The notes beneath the pieces were generated by a model. The model did no database searches and was not told the DNA's origin. It saw nothing but the letters and a program-made list of their open reading frames with translations. From Raffaelea ambrosiae (lineage: Eukaryota; Ascomycota; Sordariomycetes; Ophiostomatales; Ophiostomataceae): a stretch of 64,000 nt of DNA. Position numbers and translations under genes: made by a program. The stretch covers positions 2,005,913 through 2,069,912 of the forward strand of contig PCDI01000003.1 in assembly GCA_002778195.1 (NCBI GenBank). Direction: 5' to 3'. Shown in pieces: positions 11,374 to 22,372 of the stretch; position 1 is the first letter of the stretch, and each line of letters begins with the position of its first letter.

Positions 11374-11981
11374 TTGGTGGTATGCGTCAGGGGGGGGGAG
11401 GCGTGGGCGAGCGCGGGGTCGGCTCAATTGGACCAGTCCGTCGACACTGGCAATCAAGATGACTTCTTCTCCAGGTGAAGCTTTTTTTTTTTCGTTTTGG
11501 TGATATCCACTTTTGGGACGGCCCTCCACACCCACTCGCTTAGCCAATAGGGTCACGTGGATAGCGCCTCCCGCCCAAAGTCGCCCAAGTCGCCAAAAGC
11601 GCCACAATAAGAAATACAAAGGTACGACACATCCGCCCATCAGGCACGGCAATTCTAGGTACCCGAAAGCCGACATTTCAGCCCCCAGCTATTCCTTGCT
11701 AAGAGCTTTCTTTTTCATTTCAACATGCCACGGATATTGATCCCAAAGCGTGCGACAGGGGGGAGGGTTTCCACCAGGCAGACGTCAATTGAAAGCAGGC
11801 ATTGAAAGCAGGCATTTTCAAAAGAGGCTCCGTTTCCAAGACGAACTGGCTTCTGAAGTTGACTGCATGAAGAAAGAGAGGTAACCAGTTCGTAGCCACT
11901 ATCAAAAGTTGGTCACTGTGGCATTGAGCACTCTCGTCTCAACCCCCCCCCTCTCATTCACAATTTTGTGTGCCGACCACC
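11374..11981. promoter_or_regulatory. Divergent promoter region of bL9m and the acetyltransferase gene
   Basis: About 0.6 kb between two divergent starts. It has a poly-T run near 11482-11492 and a direct repeat of about 14 nt (GAAAGCAGGCATT) near 11788-11818. No gene and no clear TATA box seen. Confidence 0.5.
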
Positions 11982-13708
11982 ATGGCACCCACTGTTATTC
12001 GGCCCTTGGGCCCCTAGTAAGTGCTGCCTACGCTCTGTGCAGGCCGTGTGCTTCATGCAGGCTGTTGGGCTTGTGGAATTGGTGCTGGGCCCAACTAACA
12101 CGCACACGCAGCGAGCAGTACTCGTCGTCACGGTACCACCTGGGCATTGACAAGAACGTCATCACCACGGCCCGCTATGCGCTGCCGACGTCTGCTGCCA
12201 CAGACGCGCGCCAGGTGCAGGCCTGCTTCGAGCGGGCCCTCGTGGCCGTCATCGACAGGCTGCCGGCTCTGCGCGCGGGCATGGTCGACGAGGGCACCAA
12301 GAAGCCGCTGTATGTGGCCGTGCCGACGCTGGACCTGCGGAAGAACCACATCGAGTGGCGGACCATCGACCCGGTCTGCCTCGACGCCTCGTCTTCTTCG
12401 GCTGCCTACGATGCCTGGCTCATGGGCGTCATCGAGGCGGAGCACGTGCGGCCCTGGACGGGGCCCGTGGCCACGACGCCGCCCTGGCGCGTCGTCGGCT
12501 TCCCCAACGTGGCCGGCGGCTGGGTGGACATTGCGCTGGAGATCCTGCACGTGCTCGGCGACGGCGTCAGCACGGTCATCTTCCACAAGACCCTGGTGGC
12601 CGCCCTCAACGAGCAGTCGGACCAACACGAAGAAGAAGAGTCCATCTCCACCGTCCTGACGTACACCGGCATCCCCCGGCTGGTGCCGCCGCAGGAGGAG
12701 ATCGTCCGGTTCTCCCTCTCGTGGTCCTTCTTCGCCAAGACGCTGTGGGCGAACCTGGGCCCCCGGGCGCTGCAGCCGGCCGCGCCCCAGTACACCGGCA
12801 CGCGGCCCGTCAGCTGGGCCGCCCACAAGGGCGCCCGCCTGCACTTCTTCCGCGTCTCCGAGCAGGCCACGACGGCTCTGCTGGCCGCCTGCCGCGCCCA
12901 CAACCAAACCACCCTGACGGCCCTGCTGCACGCCGTCATGATGACCCTGTGGGCGCGCCGCTTGCCCGCCGACGTGGCGCCGACGTTCAAGGCCCTGACG
13001 CCGGTGAGTCTGCGCCGGGTTGTCGCGATGCCTTCGGGTCCGGGCCCGGACGCGGCGGCCGCCGCCGCTGCCGCCGCCGCTGCCAACCCCCTCGATGTTG
13101 AGACGAACCTGGCCAACCTGGTGGCCGGGCACGAGTACGTGATGGACCCGAAGATGGTGGACAGCGTGCGCGTGCGAAAAGAAGAAGATTCTTCGTCGGC
13201 AGACGAGGACGATTCCGCCCTCTGGCAGGCGGCGCAGGTCTTCAGCGCCGACCTCAAGCACCGCGTGGCACACATCCAAGAAGACAGCGTCATGGGTCTG
13301 ATGGCCTGGATCACGGACTGGCACAAGTGGTGGCGGGAGCAGGACAACATCCCGCGCGACGGCACGTGGACGGTGTCCAACGTAGGCTCCGTGACGGAGA
13401 CGGGTCTGGACGCTGCGCCGTTGCCCATCGCGGGCAACCGGTCTGGTATGGACGGTGCCTCCTCCCCCGCCCACCCGTGGCGGCTGCAGCGCCTCTTCTA
13501 CTCGCAGACGGCGCAGGCCACGATCCCGCTGCTGAACCTGACGGTGGGCGGCGTCCGGGGCCACGGTCTGTCGTGTGTGATGAAGCGGCTGGACGGCGTG
13601 GTGGAGCAGGACTTTGCCGACCTGTTTGTCGCCGACATGGCGGCCTGTCTGGAAGGCTTTGGCGAGACGGGCCGGCTGGTGGTGCCGAACCGGCTGGAAA
13701 CGAAGTGA
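11982..13708 (+). CDS. Alcohol acetyltransferase family (AATase/Sli1-like) acyltransferase
   Basis: Two exons, 11982-12016 and 12112-13708, 543 residues. The intron has a GTAAGT donor, a CCAACTAACA branch region and a CAG acceptor, and joining restores the family's N-terminal signature RPLGPYEQYSSSRYHLG. The HxxxDG active-site motif of BAHD/condensation-fold acyltransferases is HVLGDG, with His158, Asp162 and Gly163. Known members (PF07247) transfer acetyl groups from acetyl-CoA to alcohols (Atf1/Atf2) or to amino groups such as in myriocin detoxification (Sli1). The substrate here cannot be told from sequence. A poly-Ala insert lies near nt 13050-13085 and an acidic Ser/Glu loop near 13175-13215. 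The uninterrupted open frame also runs upstream of 11982 through the intron, but the spliced start fits the family better. Probably cytosolic or ER-associated. Confidence 0.88.
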
Positions 13709-15086
13709 AAAAGAAGCGAGGGTGGCTCCCCAAAAGCAACAACTTCTTGACCCGCGAAAGAGGAGGTGGCGAAGAGGTCCCAGTGGACCAGTAATGCCTA
13801 CTATTGTACATGCAGAGCTAATAGAATCGGAGAGCACGATACAAGTAATGCACATAGCCGTTCAATCTTCATGGCAACTAGACGATTCTGTTTTGGGCTC
13901 AGCTACTGTCCAATATTGTGTGATACCTTGACAAAGTGCCATCATCCATTTGGTTTCTCCAACACGTTGCTGTATCTTGGCAAGGATGCAGCTTCTTGCT
14001 AAATTGTTTCTTTCGCATACACGTTCCAATAACCAAGCCTGCAGGCCCGTTGCAAGACACTCCAGGTAGGACGATGATGTCACTCGTGGCACCTCTTTCG
14101 ACGTGACTCGTCACGTGTCTGATGCTATGCCCATCCCGTCGTACCTTCCCGATGAAGCAGACAGCGAGAACATTACCGACACGGAATGTTGAAATCTCTT
14201 CAAAACAGCATCGCGTCTTCATTCTCTGCGGCCTGCATGCAGCATCGTCATCCCAGCCATGCAGACCCTCGGAACAGCTAAAACCAGGTCCTGCAGTTCG
14301 CTGTAAGCAAGTGGAGAGCTGCGGCCCGCAATACGTTGTGAATGCAACAGTACAGGCTGTGGTGGGACCCTGATACTGGGTCTTTTTGCGTCTTTGTCCT
14401 CTTTGGCCGGTTTTTTTGTTGGCGCTACTCTCATTTGAGGGGCGTCCGTTGGTGGTCCGTGCGCCAGCTTCACAGCGGTTGTGGTTCTCAGTTACTGGGC
14501 ATAGTTAGTTAGCCGGGTCGCGAACCTGCCAAAAAAAAAAAAACGCTCTACGGTGTACTGAGCAGACCCCCATCCCATCCCATCACCACCGCCACCCCCA
14601 AAAGAATAGCCTACCCCAGGCAGGAAAGCCCATCAACAACAAAAAAACAACACTTCATCCCTGCGCATTCTGAAAAAAGCCCGCCCACCACGAAGGCCCT
14701 CCCTTGCGCGCGCACGTCTTGTTCGGACTGCGACTTTCTTTTTTTTTCTTTTTTTCGTTTTCTTTTGTCTCTTCTACTTTGATACCCAATTCCATCCGCC
14801 TCGGACACACCGCGCAGCACATCCGAACTGAGGAGGTGTCTTTTTTTCCTTCTTTTTTATTTTTCCTTTGTTTTTTTTTTGTTTTTTTGTTTTTGTTTTT
14901 TTTGCCTCGTTTGCCTCGTCTCCCTCTTCTGCAACGATGCGCCTCTCTTCTCCAATCTGAGATCGGCACCCCTCCCCCTCCCTCCACGAGTGTCGACGGC
15001 CCGGAGGCCTTTCCATTCCACGATCGCGAACCAGCACGACAAACCTCTCGCAGAAACAGAAACACACTCAGTCTCTCCGCCTCGCC
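13709..15086. other. Intergenic region with T-rich leader before the 15087 gene
   Basis: About 1.4 kb without a supported gene. The stretch 14730-14920 is strongly T-rich on the plus strand, with several long T runs, and is probably promoter or 5' leader of the downstream gene. A CT-rich patch follows up to the ATG. Confidence 0.5.
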
Positions 15087-17178
15087 ATGGACAAGCCGGG
15101 CGATGTCCTGGGCGCGCGCCCCGCCAACCAGGCGGCCTCGGCAGCCGCCGTCGGCGCGTCGCCCGCGTTTGCGAGCCGCCTGCCGTCCAAGAAGAACAGC
15201 TACCACTCCAGCCGCGAGTCGAAGGAGAACAACGCCGACAGCGGTCGGCTGTCCGCCGTGCCGCCGACATCCCCCAGCGCCGCCTCCGACGCGTCCAGCA
15301 CCAGGTCGACGGCCAATGCGCAGTACACCACCACAAATACAAACAACGGCCGCCAGCAGCCGCCCTTGCGACGCGGCAGCTCCGACTCCCAGTCCGGACG
15401 GACAAGCCGCGGCTCCAACGCCAACACGGGTGCTGGCAGCGGCCTGCTGACGCGCCTCCCGCGGCCCTCACCCGCGCCGAGAACTACCAACACCACCACC
15501 GCCACCACCGGCCAACGCAAACCCGGCCCGAGCTTGCCCACCCCGCGACGCCCGCTCAACTTGTCCGACGCGTATAGGATAGCAGCCGAGGAGGACGAGC
15601 TCGCCGAGGCCGCCAAGCAACAAGGCTCGCCCAGCCCGGCACCGCGGCCGTGGCGCGCCAGGGGTGGTAAGAGCACGCCCTCGGCCGCCGCGGCGACGGC
15701 AGCTGTCGGCGGCGGCACCGCATCGGCCACCCGCATGCAGAAGATGCTGGCGCAGTCGCCGCTCGCCATCGCCGGCCGTCGGACCGCACGACGTCTCGGC
15801 GAGTCGCCCATCCACAGCAGCCCGCAGCACCACCAGCCCACGCGGAGCGAGAGCCACATCGACACCCGGAAAGTCAAACTCGACAACAGCAGCGCCGAGG
15901 CCTCGCCCACCCTGTCGAGCCCGCGCCGCGACGGCACCACGGCCACGTCCGAGCTGAAGCGCATCCAGTTCGAGGAGGACCAGGCGCGCATGCAGGTGGC
16001 CATGGGCGACAAGAGCGGCGGGCTGTTCTCACCCAAGTCGCGGTCCAGCCCCAAGGCCACCGGGGGCTCCCTGCATCGCCGCGCAAGCAGCCACAGCATT
16101 AACAACAGCAACAGCCACTACGACAGCAGGAGGAACAGAGGGAACACTGCATCCGGTGCCGCAGGTGCCACGGCCGCCGGCGGCACCACGGCTTCTCCCA
16201 CAGGCATGGCGAGCGCGACGGGTACCTTTGGCGCAGGACTGCGGCCGTGGGGTCTCTCGGGCAAGCCAGGCAGCTTTCTTAAGCGGATGGTGTCGGCGCC
16301 CGAAAACGTGGCCGATGCGGGACCGGCACGCGTGCGGTCGTCCAGCCTGCTGGGGGCATCGCCGCCTACCAAAGAAAACGGTGCCGACGACGCCGACGAT
16401 GCCGACGATCGAAGGCCCTCGACGACGCCTGGGCCGTCAGCAACGCCCAACAAGAGCTTTGCCTGGGACGATGCCGACTTCACAGCCGGCGACTTGATGG
16501 TGTCGGAGAGTCCGCCGGTCAAGACGACTGGCGAGAGCAACAGCAACAACAATAACAACAACAGTGGCACCGCCGACAATGGCGGCCCATCCGACGACAA
16601 CGACAACGACCATCCACAAGAGACGCCACAGCCGAAAACACGAAACGAGCGACTGGACGAGATCCGGCAGTTGGAGATCGAGGCGGACATGAAGTTTCCG
16701 ATCGAGTCCGGTGGCGAAGGACAGCCAGCAGCAGACGACACGAGTGCACCGGACAGTGCTGGGGGCCCGTCACGGCGCTCATCCGGTGGCCTGCCGGCGG
16801 AGCGCACGAACAAGAAGCTGGACGAGATCCGCGCGCGGGAGATTGAGAACCTGTCTAAGAGAGCCCTCGCAACGGCGCGCCTGGACGAGATCCGCGAGCG
16901 CAATGCCGAGTTCCGGTCGCCGTCGCCGGCCACGAGCAGCCGGTCAAGGTCGAGTGGCGAGCGGCGGTCGTCGGTGGCTTCGACAGCATCGGCATCGGCA
17001 TCGGCATCAGCGTCGGCATCAGCATCGGCGTCCACAACAAACGGCCGAGCCAAGACGATGACCGATCTTCCCGAGGGCGAGGGCGAGCACATTCCCAACA
17101 CGCCCATCACAGTCTACCGCAAACTGTCGACAGACCGCGGCCGCAAAGGACGCAGCCTGTTTGGGAAGAACGGCGATG

Positions 17179-17212
<34 letters not shown>

Positions 17213-19739
17213 GGACTCCAGCCCCGAAGCCGCGCGGCGAACACCGTCGTCCTCGTCGTCCGCACATGCCCGCAAAGAGTCGCAGGAGCTGCTGCGCAAG
17301 CTGGCGCGCGTGTCGTCGCGGAGCAGCCCGGGCCCATCCGAGCCGTCCAAGGCCGACAAGGCCGCCGCCGCCAGCAAGAAGACGACGACGACGACGACGA
17401 CGACGACCCAGAGCAGCGGTGGAAGCAGCCACCGGTCGAGCAGGGAGAGTCTGGTCAAAGCGGCCAAGAACGGGGCGGCAGCAGAAAGCAGCGCTGGGGA
17501 TAAGAACCTCAAGGTGCCACGGTTCCGGGACGCCGACACGATGCGCCCGACGGTGGGCTTTGCCGGGCTGCGACGGATGCCGTCGACCGACTCGGCGTCG
17601 TCGTCGGGGGCGGCGGCGGCGGCGGCGGTAGCGGCGGCCAAAGACTCGAGCGTGCCGGTGTCGGACGGCGACCCGACAGACCGCATCGAGGCCGAGATGA
17701 AGCTGTTTGCGCCGACAGATAACCACTCCGAGCGCGGCTCCATGCGGGCGCCATCGCCGGCCACGACGGACGAGAGCGAGGGGGGCGACGGGAATGGCGA
17801 GGGCATCAAGTCGGTGGGAACAGAAGAAGGAAACGGCGGCGATGACGATGACAGCCACGACAAGACGATCACGGAGGAAGTCACGCCCAAGGCGAACAAG
17901 ATCACCAACCCGCTGCTGATGCCGACGCCGCGTGTCACGGGCGCCTATGTGGAAACGCCCGTGACGGCCAAGACGGAGAAGATCCAGGAGATTCTGCGGG
18001 CGGGTGGTGCGGCCGCCCCCGACGAAGAGACGACGACGGCGGCGGCGGCAGGGACCAGCAAGAGCACCAGCACCAGCACCAGCGAAGCACCCGGGCGGTC
18101 GCTCAAGAAACACCAGAAGCAGCGGTCGTTGCCGTCGATCCTGTCCCTGATCCGGGGGGCCGCCACGGGCAGCGGCAGCGACAACAAGCCCGACAGAGAC
18201 GGCAGAGACGGCAGAGACGGCAGAGACGGCAAAGACAGCTCGGCCAGCGCTCCGGTGACCCGGCCCACGACCGGCCTCGACACGACCAAAGCCTTTCCGG
18301 CCGACACCATTCTCGTGCCCGGCGACGCCGAGAGCGACGTGGTCAAGCCTGCCGTGCACCACCAGCGGCGGGCACGCTCCGCGTCGCGCACACGCCGGCC
18401 GCTGCCGGCCGTGCTGATCAACTCGGCCAAGCCGACGACGGTGCAGGACGACCTGCGGGAGCTGCAGCGGGCGCAGCAGCTGGACGACTCGACCCTGGAC
18501 AGCCTGGACGGGATCCTGGGGACGGTGGACATCCACAAGAAGAAAGACAGCAACAGACTGCTGTCCAAAAAGGCTGCCACCGACGCGGCCAGCAGCGCCA
18601 CTGCTGTCAGTGTCGATCTGGCCCTCCTCCGGGACGCGCTGCAGGACGACACGGGCCTCGACTCGGAAGAGGACAATGTGGAGACGCTCAGGCGGATGGA
18701 CCAGTCTCTGCGGTCGGGCCTGCGGGACCTGCACACGGCCAAGATGGGCATTGAGCGGCTGGAGGGCCAGGTCTCTGGCCAGGTCTCTGGCCAGGTCTCC
18801 GGCCAGGTCTCCGGCCGGGTCTCTGGTCCGTCCAAACTCCTCACAAGCACAGAAGCCGCAGAGAAGGAGAAGGCCAGGCTCTGGGCAGAGATTCAGAAGG
18901 AGGAGGACGCGGACGAAGAGGCGCTGCCGTCCATCAATGAAAAGAAGCACGACTTGATTGTTGTCAAGAAGGAGGAGGAAGGAGACGGCAAGGAGGATCC
19001 GCGTTTCGAGGGCCTCCCGGACGCCGCCAGCGGCGCCAAGCTCAAGCAACGGCGCCGCCGTCCGGACACCGATGTTTCGCTGGACTCCGCGTCCACGGCG
19101 CCGCCGCCGCCGCCGTCGGCAGTCGCCTATGTGCGCGTCCCCGTCCCGCGTCTGTGGCACAAGAACCAGCCTTCCTCCGCGGGCGACCGCAGCGGCACGG
19201 TCAAGCTCACGCTGCTGGGCGTGCTGGTCGTGTTTGTGTCGCTGTGGTTCGCGGCCGAGACGGCCATGTGCGCGCTCTACTGCCGGCCCGACGCGTGCAC
19301 CGGCGGACAGCCCTGCCGGTGGTCGCCGGACGACCCGTCGTTTGGCGCGGCGCTGCCGGTCAAGCTCGACCAGTGGACGACGGGCGGCCGGGGCCGGGCG
19401 CTGGCGGCGTGGGCGGCGCAGGAGGCGGGCGATGTGGCGGCAGACGCCTGGGACGAGCTGACGGGCGTGGACATCCGCGCCATGGACACGCGGTACATGA
19501 GCTTTGACGAGCGGCGGCGGCACCGGCGGCGTCTGCTCAAGAAGGGGCTGGTGCAGCCGTGGCAGCCGTCGGCGGAGCTGGCGCCGCAGATGGCTGCGTG
19601 GCGACGGGCGCGGGAGGCGCGGGAGGAAGAGTGGAGGAGGAAGCAGGAGGCCGAGGAGACGGATGGCGGGGAGGAGGAGGAGGAGGAGTACGGCAACGGG
19701 TCCATTATGGGTACGGAGTCCAAGTGGTGGTGGGAATGA
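15087..19739 (+). CDS. Large low-complexity single-pass membrane protein of unknown function
   Basis: Single-exon frame of 1550 residues, ATG at 15087. Most of the protein is disordered: Ser/Ala/Asn/Gly-rich, with poly-Thr, poly-Ala and 9-12 nt tandem repeats. Three related LDEIR segments stand out at about residues 520, 574 and 597 (NERLDEIRQLEIEAD, NKKLDEIRAREIE, TARLDEIRERNAE), predicted helical. A short acidic-basic region near 1215-1245 may be coiled-coil. At about residues 1372-1394 there is one hydrophobic helix (KLTLLGVLVVFVSLWFAAE). A compact conserved tail follows (CxxxYCxPDACTGGQPCRW, then PVKLDQWTTGG and RRRHRRRLLKKG). I recognise this C-terminal architecture from other filamentous ascomycetes but know no assigned role. 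The topology suggests an ER or nuclear-envelope anchor with a long N-terminal cytoplasmic or nucleoplasmic arm (inference). Confidence 0.85.
18190..18240 (+). repeat. 9-nt coding tandem (Asp-Gly-Arg)
   Basis: Four to five copies of GACGGCAGA-type units inside the 15087 gene, encoding RDGRDGRDG. They add a charged, flexible linker. Confidence 0.85.
18766..18832 (+). repeat. 12-nt coding tandem (Gly-Gln-Val-Ser)
   Basis: Five units of GGCCAGGTCTCT type, the last degenerate, encoding GQVSGQVSGQVSG within the 15087 gene. The reading frame is kept, consistent with slippage in a disordered region. Confidence 0.9.
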
Positions 19740-20341
19740 TATGGGGGGCGGAGGCTGGAGGACAGTGCCAGGGAAGAAAGGAGATTATTATACCAGGGAA
19801 GAGAGGGAGAAGGAGAAGGAGGCCCAAACAGGACTCGGGGAGTTGATAACGGGGCGCGGGATGAATGAACACAAACAGGACAGGGCGTATGGGCATTGGG
19901 CGTTGATGGAACATGAGGAGTTTCTTCTCTTTGTTGACGGAGACAAAGGCGCAAATGGCCGGAGTCGGAAAGCCCTGGGAAACATCTGTATTTGTTATGA
20001 CAAGCCACGAAATGAAAGACAAACTTTGTAGTATAAAAAGGGTGATTCAAGACCAAGACAGCGAGTGGCCAGTGTAAGTGGCACCCACAAACATGTGAAG
20101 ACCGAAGCACAGAAGCACCGAACGCCCAAGGTGCCCAAATCCAACTCATCAAGATATTGTGTTTTTGCTTGTCCAACAAGACACCCACCACCAGGCAAGC
20201 AATGAGATCACCAAATGCATCAGTCATGACAAAAGACAAAAGGCCAGGAAGATTCCCAATATAACGCAAAATAATACTGCAAACTACTGCAAAAACGCCC
20301 AAGCATGACCAAGATCAGTCCAGCCAAAATGCATACCCACC
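19740..20341. other. Convergent 3' intergenic region
   Basis: Separates the stop of the 15087 gene from the stop of a minus-strand gene. Purine-rich just after the plus-strand stop. No coding sequence or RNA gene recognised. Confidence 0.55.
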
Positions 20342-21826
20342 TCATGTCTTCCCCTGCACCGCCTCGTCTTCTTTTGTCTCGTTCTTGGTCTCCTCCTCCC
20401 TCTCCTCCTCCTTTCCCTTCCTCCATTCCACATAATGCGCATACATCTCTCCCGACACGCGCGCCCGCCCCAGCTCTTCCCAGTTTGCCTTCACAAAGGC
20501 CGTGACAGCCTCGACGGTCCACCCCTGCGCCGCCTCCTCCAGGGCCCGGTTCCCGTCGGCCGCATTCCTTTCCAGCCCCAGCTGCCGCCGCACCGCCGCG
20601 CACACCTCGCCGCGGAACTGGCTCGGCAGATCCGACGGGACCGCCGCCTTGGCCGCCGTCCAGATGTCCTGCGCATGCCGCTCGCGCACCCACGCCGTGA
20701 GCGTCGCCGCATAGCGGTGCGCCGTCCCCGGGAAGCGGGCAAAGGCCGCCTCGCGCACGCGGTCGCGGTGGTCGCTGAGCGAGCCAATGTTGCGCGCAGG
20801 GTCGGCGGTGCGGCTGGCCACCGGGTAGCGGTTCAGCGCACGGAGCGCCGGCATGTACTCGGTGTCCCACTGGCGGTACAGTGGGCGGTAGGTGAGGCGC
20901 CGGCGGTCGTTGGCCTTGCGGTGGGCCGCGGTGGGCTCGTCGTCGGGAAACAGGAGAAAAAAGCGGCACGAGGCGACGTAGTCAAAGAGTGTCCAGGTAT
21001 CGGCAAACGGCTGTTCCCAGATATTGATTGTGCCCGTGTCGGCGCCCGTGTCGGCGCCCGTGTCGACGCCGGTGCCGGGGTGGTCGAGCACGCGCAGGCC
21101 CAGAAAATGGAGGACCTCGACAGGCTCGTCGGTCAAGAACACCTTGGCGCGGTTGCGATGCGCCTTTTCGATCTCGGGGATGCGCAGCCAGAGCGCGGAG
21201 TCGTCGACGGTGAGCCCGAGCGGGCGGATGAGCGAGCCGATCATGTTCCAGAGGTCGCCGTGGGCGTGGAGGAAGAGGTCCCACTGGAAGGAGCGCAGGC
21301 TGGGCGCGATGTTGAGGTCGAGCTGGATGTAGGGTGTTTTTGGTGTTGTGTCCGTGTCCATGGTGTTTGGCGTGTCGCATTTTCGTATGGCGCTCTCGTT
21401 CTCGCCTGGTTCGTTGCCGCTGTCTCGCAACTCTTGTGTTTTCTCCCCCGTCTCTCTCGGAGACTCGTCGGTTCGTCTTCTCTGCTCTTCCGGTGCGTCT
21501 GCTTCTCTGATTTCTCCGGCTCCGGGCCATACAAGTGCCAGTGTCGCCTTGTTGGGGCCCTCGTAGATGGCCCTCACAGCGCCCAGCCGGCTGGCCGCCG
21601 TCTCCAGCAGCTGGCGCACCGACTGCGTCTCGTCCTTGGGCCACGCCGCGAGCACGTCGATATCCCCAAAGTCGGCCTTGCTGGGGCCCTCGATGGGCGT
21701 GGCCACGGCGACAAAGAGCGTGCGCAGGACCGCGTGGGTGCGGGCCAGGGCGGCCTGGTAGACGGCCGGCGGCATGCGCGGGGTGTAGAGCGCATGGGGC
21801 CCAGAGGCAAAGGCGGCGCCGCCCAT
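20342..21826 (-). CDS. Fungal orphan with probable nucleotidyltransferase-fold core
   Basis: Single exon, 494 residues from ATG at 21826. An in-frame ATG at 21934 would add 36 residues, but a TATA-like ACATATAT near 21914-21922 favours the later start. Near the N-terminus is IEGPSKADFGDIDVLAAW, resembling the Gly-(Ser)...Asp-x-Asp signature of DNA-polymerase-beta-type nucleotidyltransferases. After a charged, low-complexity insert (about residues 125-195) comes PYIQLDLNIA, where a third carboxylate would sit. The rest is all-helical in appearance, with conserved-looking WDLFLHAHGDLWNMIG and YRPLYRQWDTEYMPALR. A GA(D/G)TG tandem (VDTGADTGADTGT) interrupts the middle. The family is known to me only as hypothetical fungal protein. 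The nucleotidyltransferase assignment is inference from motif spacing, and the activity and substrate are unknown. Confidence 0.75.
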   Translation of the reverse strand: MGGAAFASGPHALYTPRMPPAVYQAALARTHAVLRTLFVAVATPIEGPSKADFGDIDVLAAWPKDETQSVRQLLETAASRLGAVRAIYEGPNKATLALVWPGAGEIREADAPEEQRRRTDESPRETGEKTQELRDSGNEPGENESAIRKCDTPNTMDTDTTPKTPYIQLDLNIAPSLRSFQWDLFLHAHGDLWNMIGSLIRPLGLTVDDSALWLRIPEIEKAHRNRAKVFLTDEPVEVLHFLGLRVLDHPGTGVDTGADTGADTGTINIWEQPFADTWTLFDYVASCRFFLLFPDDEPTAAHRKANDRRRLTYRPLYRQWDTEYMPALRALNRYPVASRTADPARNIGSLSDHRDRVREAAFARFPGTAHRYAATLTAWVRERHAQDIWTAAKAAVPSDLPSQFRGEVCAAVRRQLGLERNAADGNRALEEAAQGWTVEAVTAFVKANWEELGRARVSGEMYAHYVEWRKGKEEEREEETKNETKEDEAVQGKT

Positions 21827-22372
21827 GGTTGTTGTTGTTGCGTGAGCGAGTGAGTGGATGTGTGAACGAGTGAATGGGACGGGCAACTGAGAAGAAAGAG
21901 GTGGCGATTGGGCACATATATCGGGTGGTGGCACTGTCTTGAGTCATCGACTCGCTGATTTTGGCGGGTTTAGCCCATTTCCATGCACAGCCGCCCGCGG
22001 GGCTGAGTTGGCGAGTGTGTATGTGTGAGCCTTGCGTGTGAGCCTTGTGAAGAGTCAGAATCTGGGGCTGTTTTGGAGGGTGTGAATCACACGCCGGTGG
22101 AAATAGTTCGGGACATGGGTTGTGATTATGAAAAAAAAAAAAAAAATATGAATGAAATGACGGGAAGAAAAGAGAAGAGAGATTTTCTATTTTTTGCTGA
22201 ACAAAGAAAGAATTGGCAAAAAAAAGAGAGCGTGAGAGGATTCCCGAGGAAGCTACACACGATCGCTCCTTCTGTCTTTTTGCTCTTTCCCTTCCAATTC
22301 TGCCTGCCCCCATCTCTCCTTCCCTATTGTCTACATTCCCAAAAAGGCAGTCACTACCGCTCTCACTCTCCT
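21827..22372. other. Intergenic region between two minus-strand genes
   Basis: Holds the promoter of the 20342-21826 gene, with a TATA-like element near 21914-21922. Purine-rich and A-rich stretches near 22128-22240 include a run of about 16 A. No gene seen. Confidence 0.5.

Noticed and set aside
12128..13855. 575-residue minus-strand open frame opposite the AATase gene
   Set aside because: Antisense shadow. The plus strand carries the HxxxDG motif and family signature.
17019..19523. 834-residue minus-strand open frame opposite the LDEIR protein gene
   Set aside because: Low-complexity mirror of GC-rich codons. The plus-strand frame is longer and ends in a conserved membrane segment and tail.
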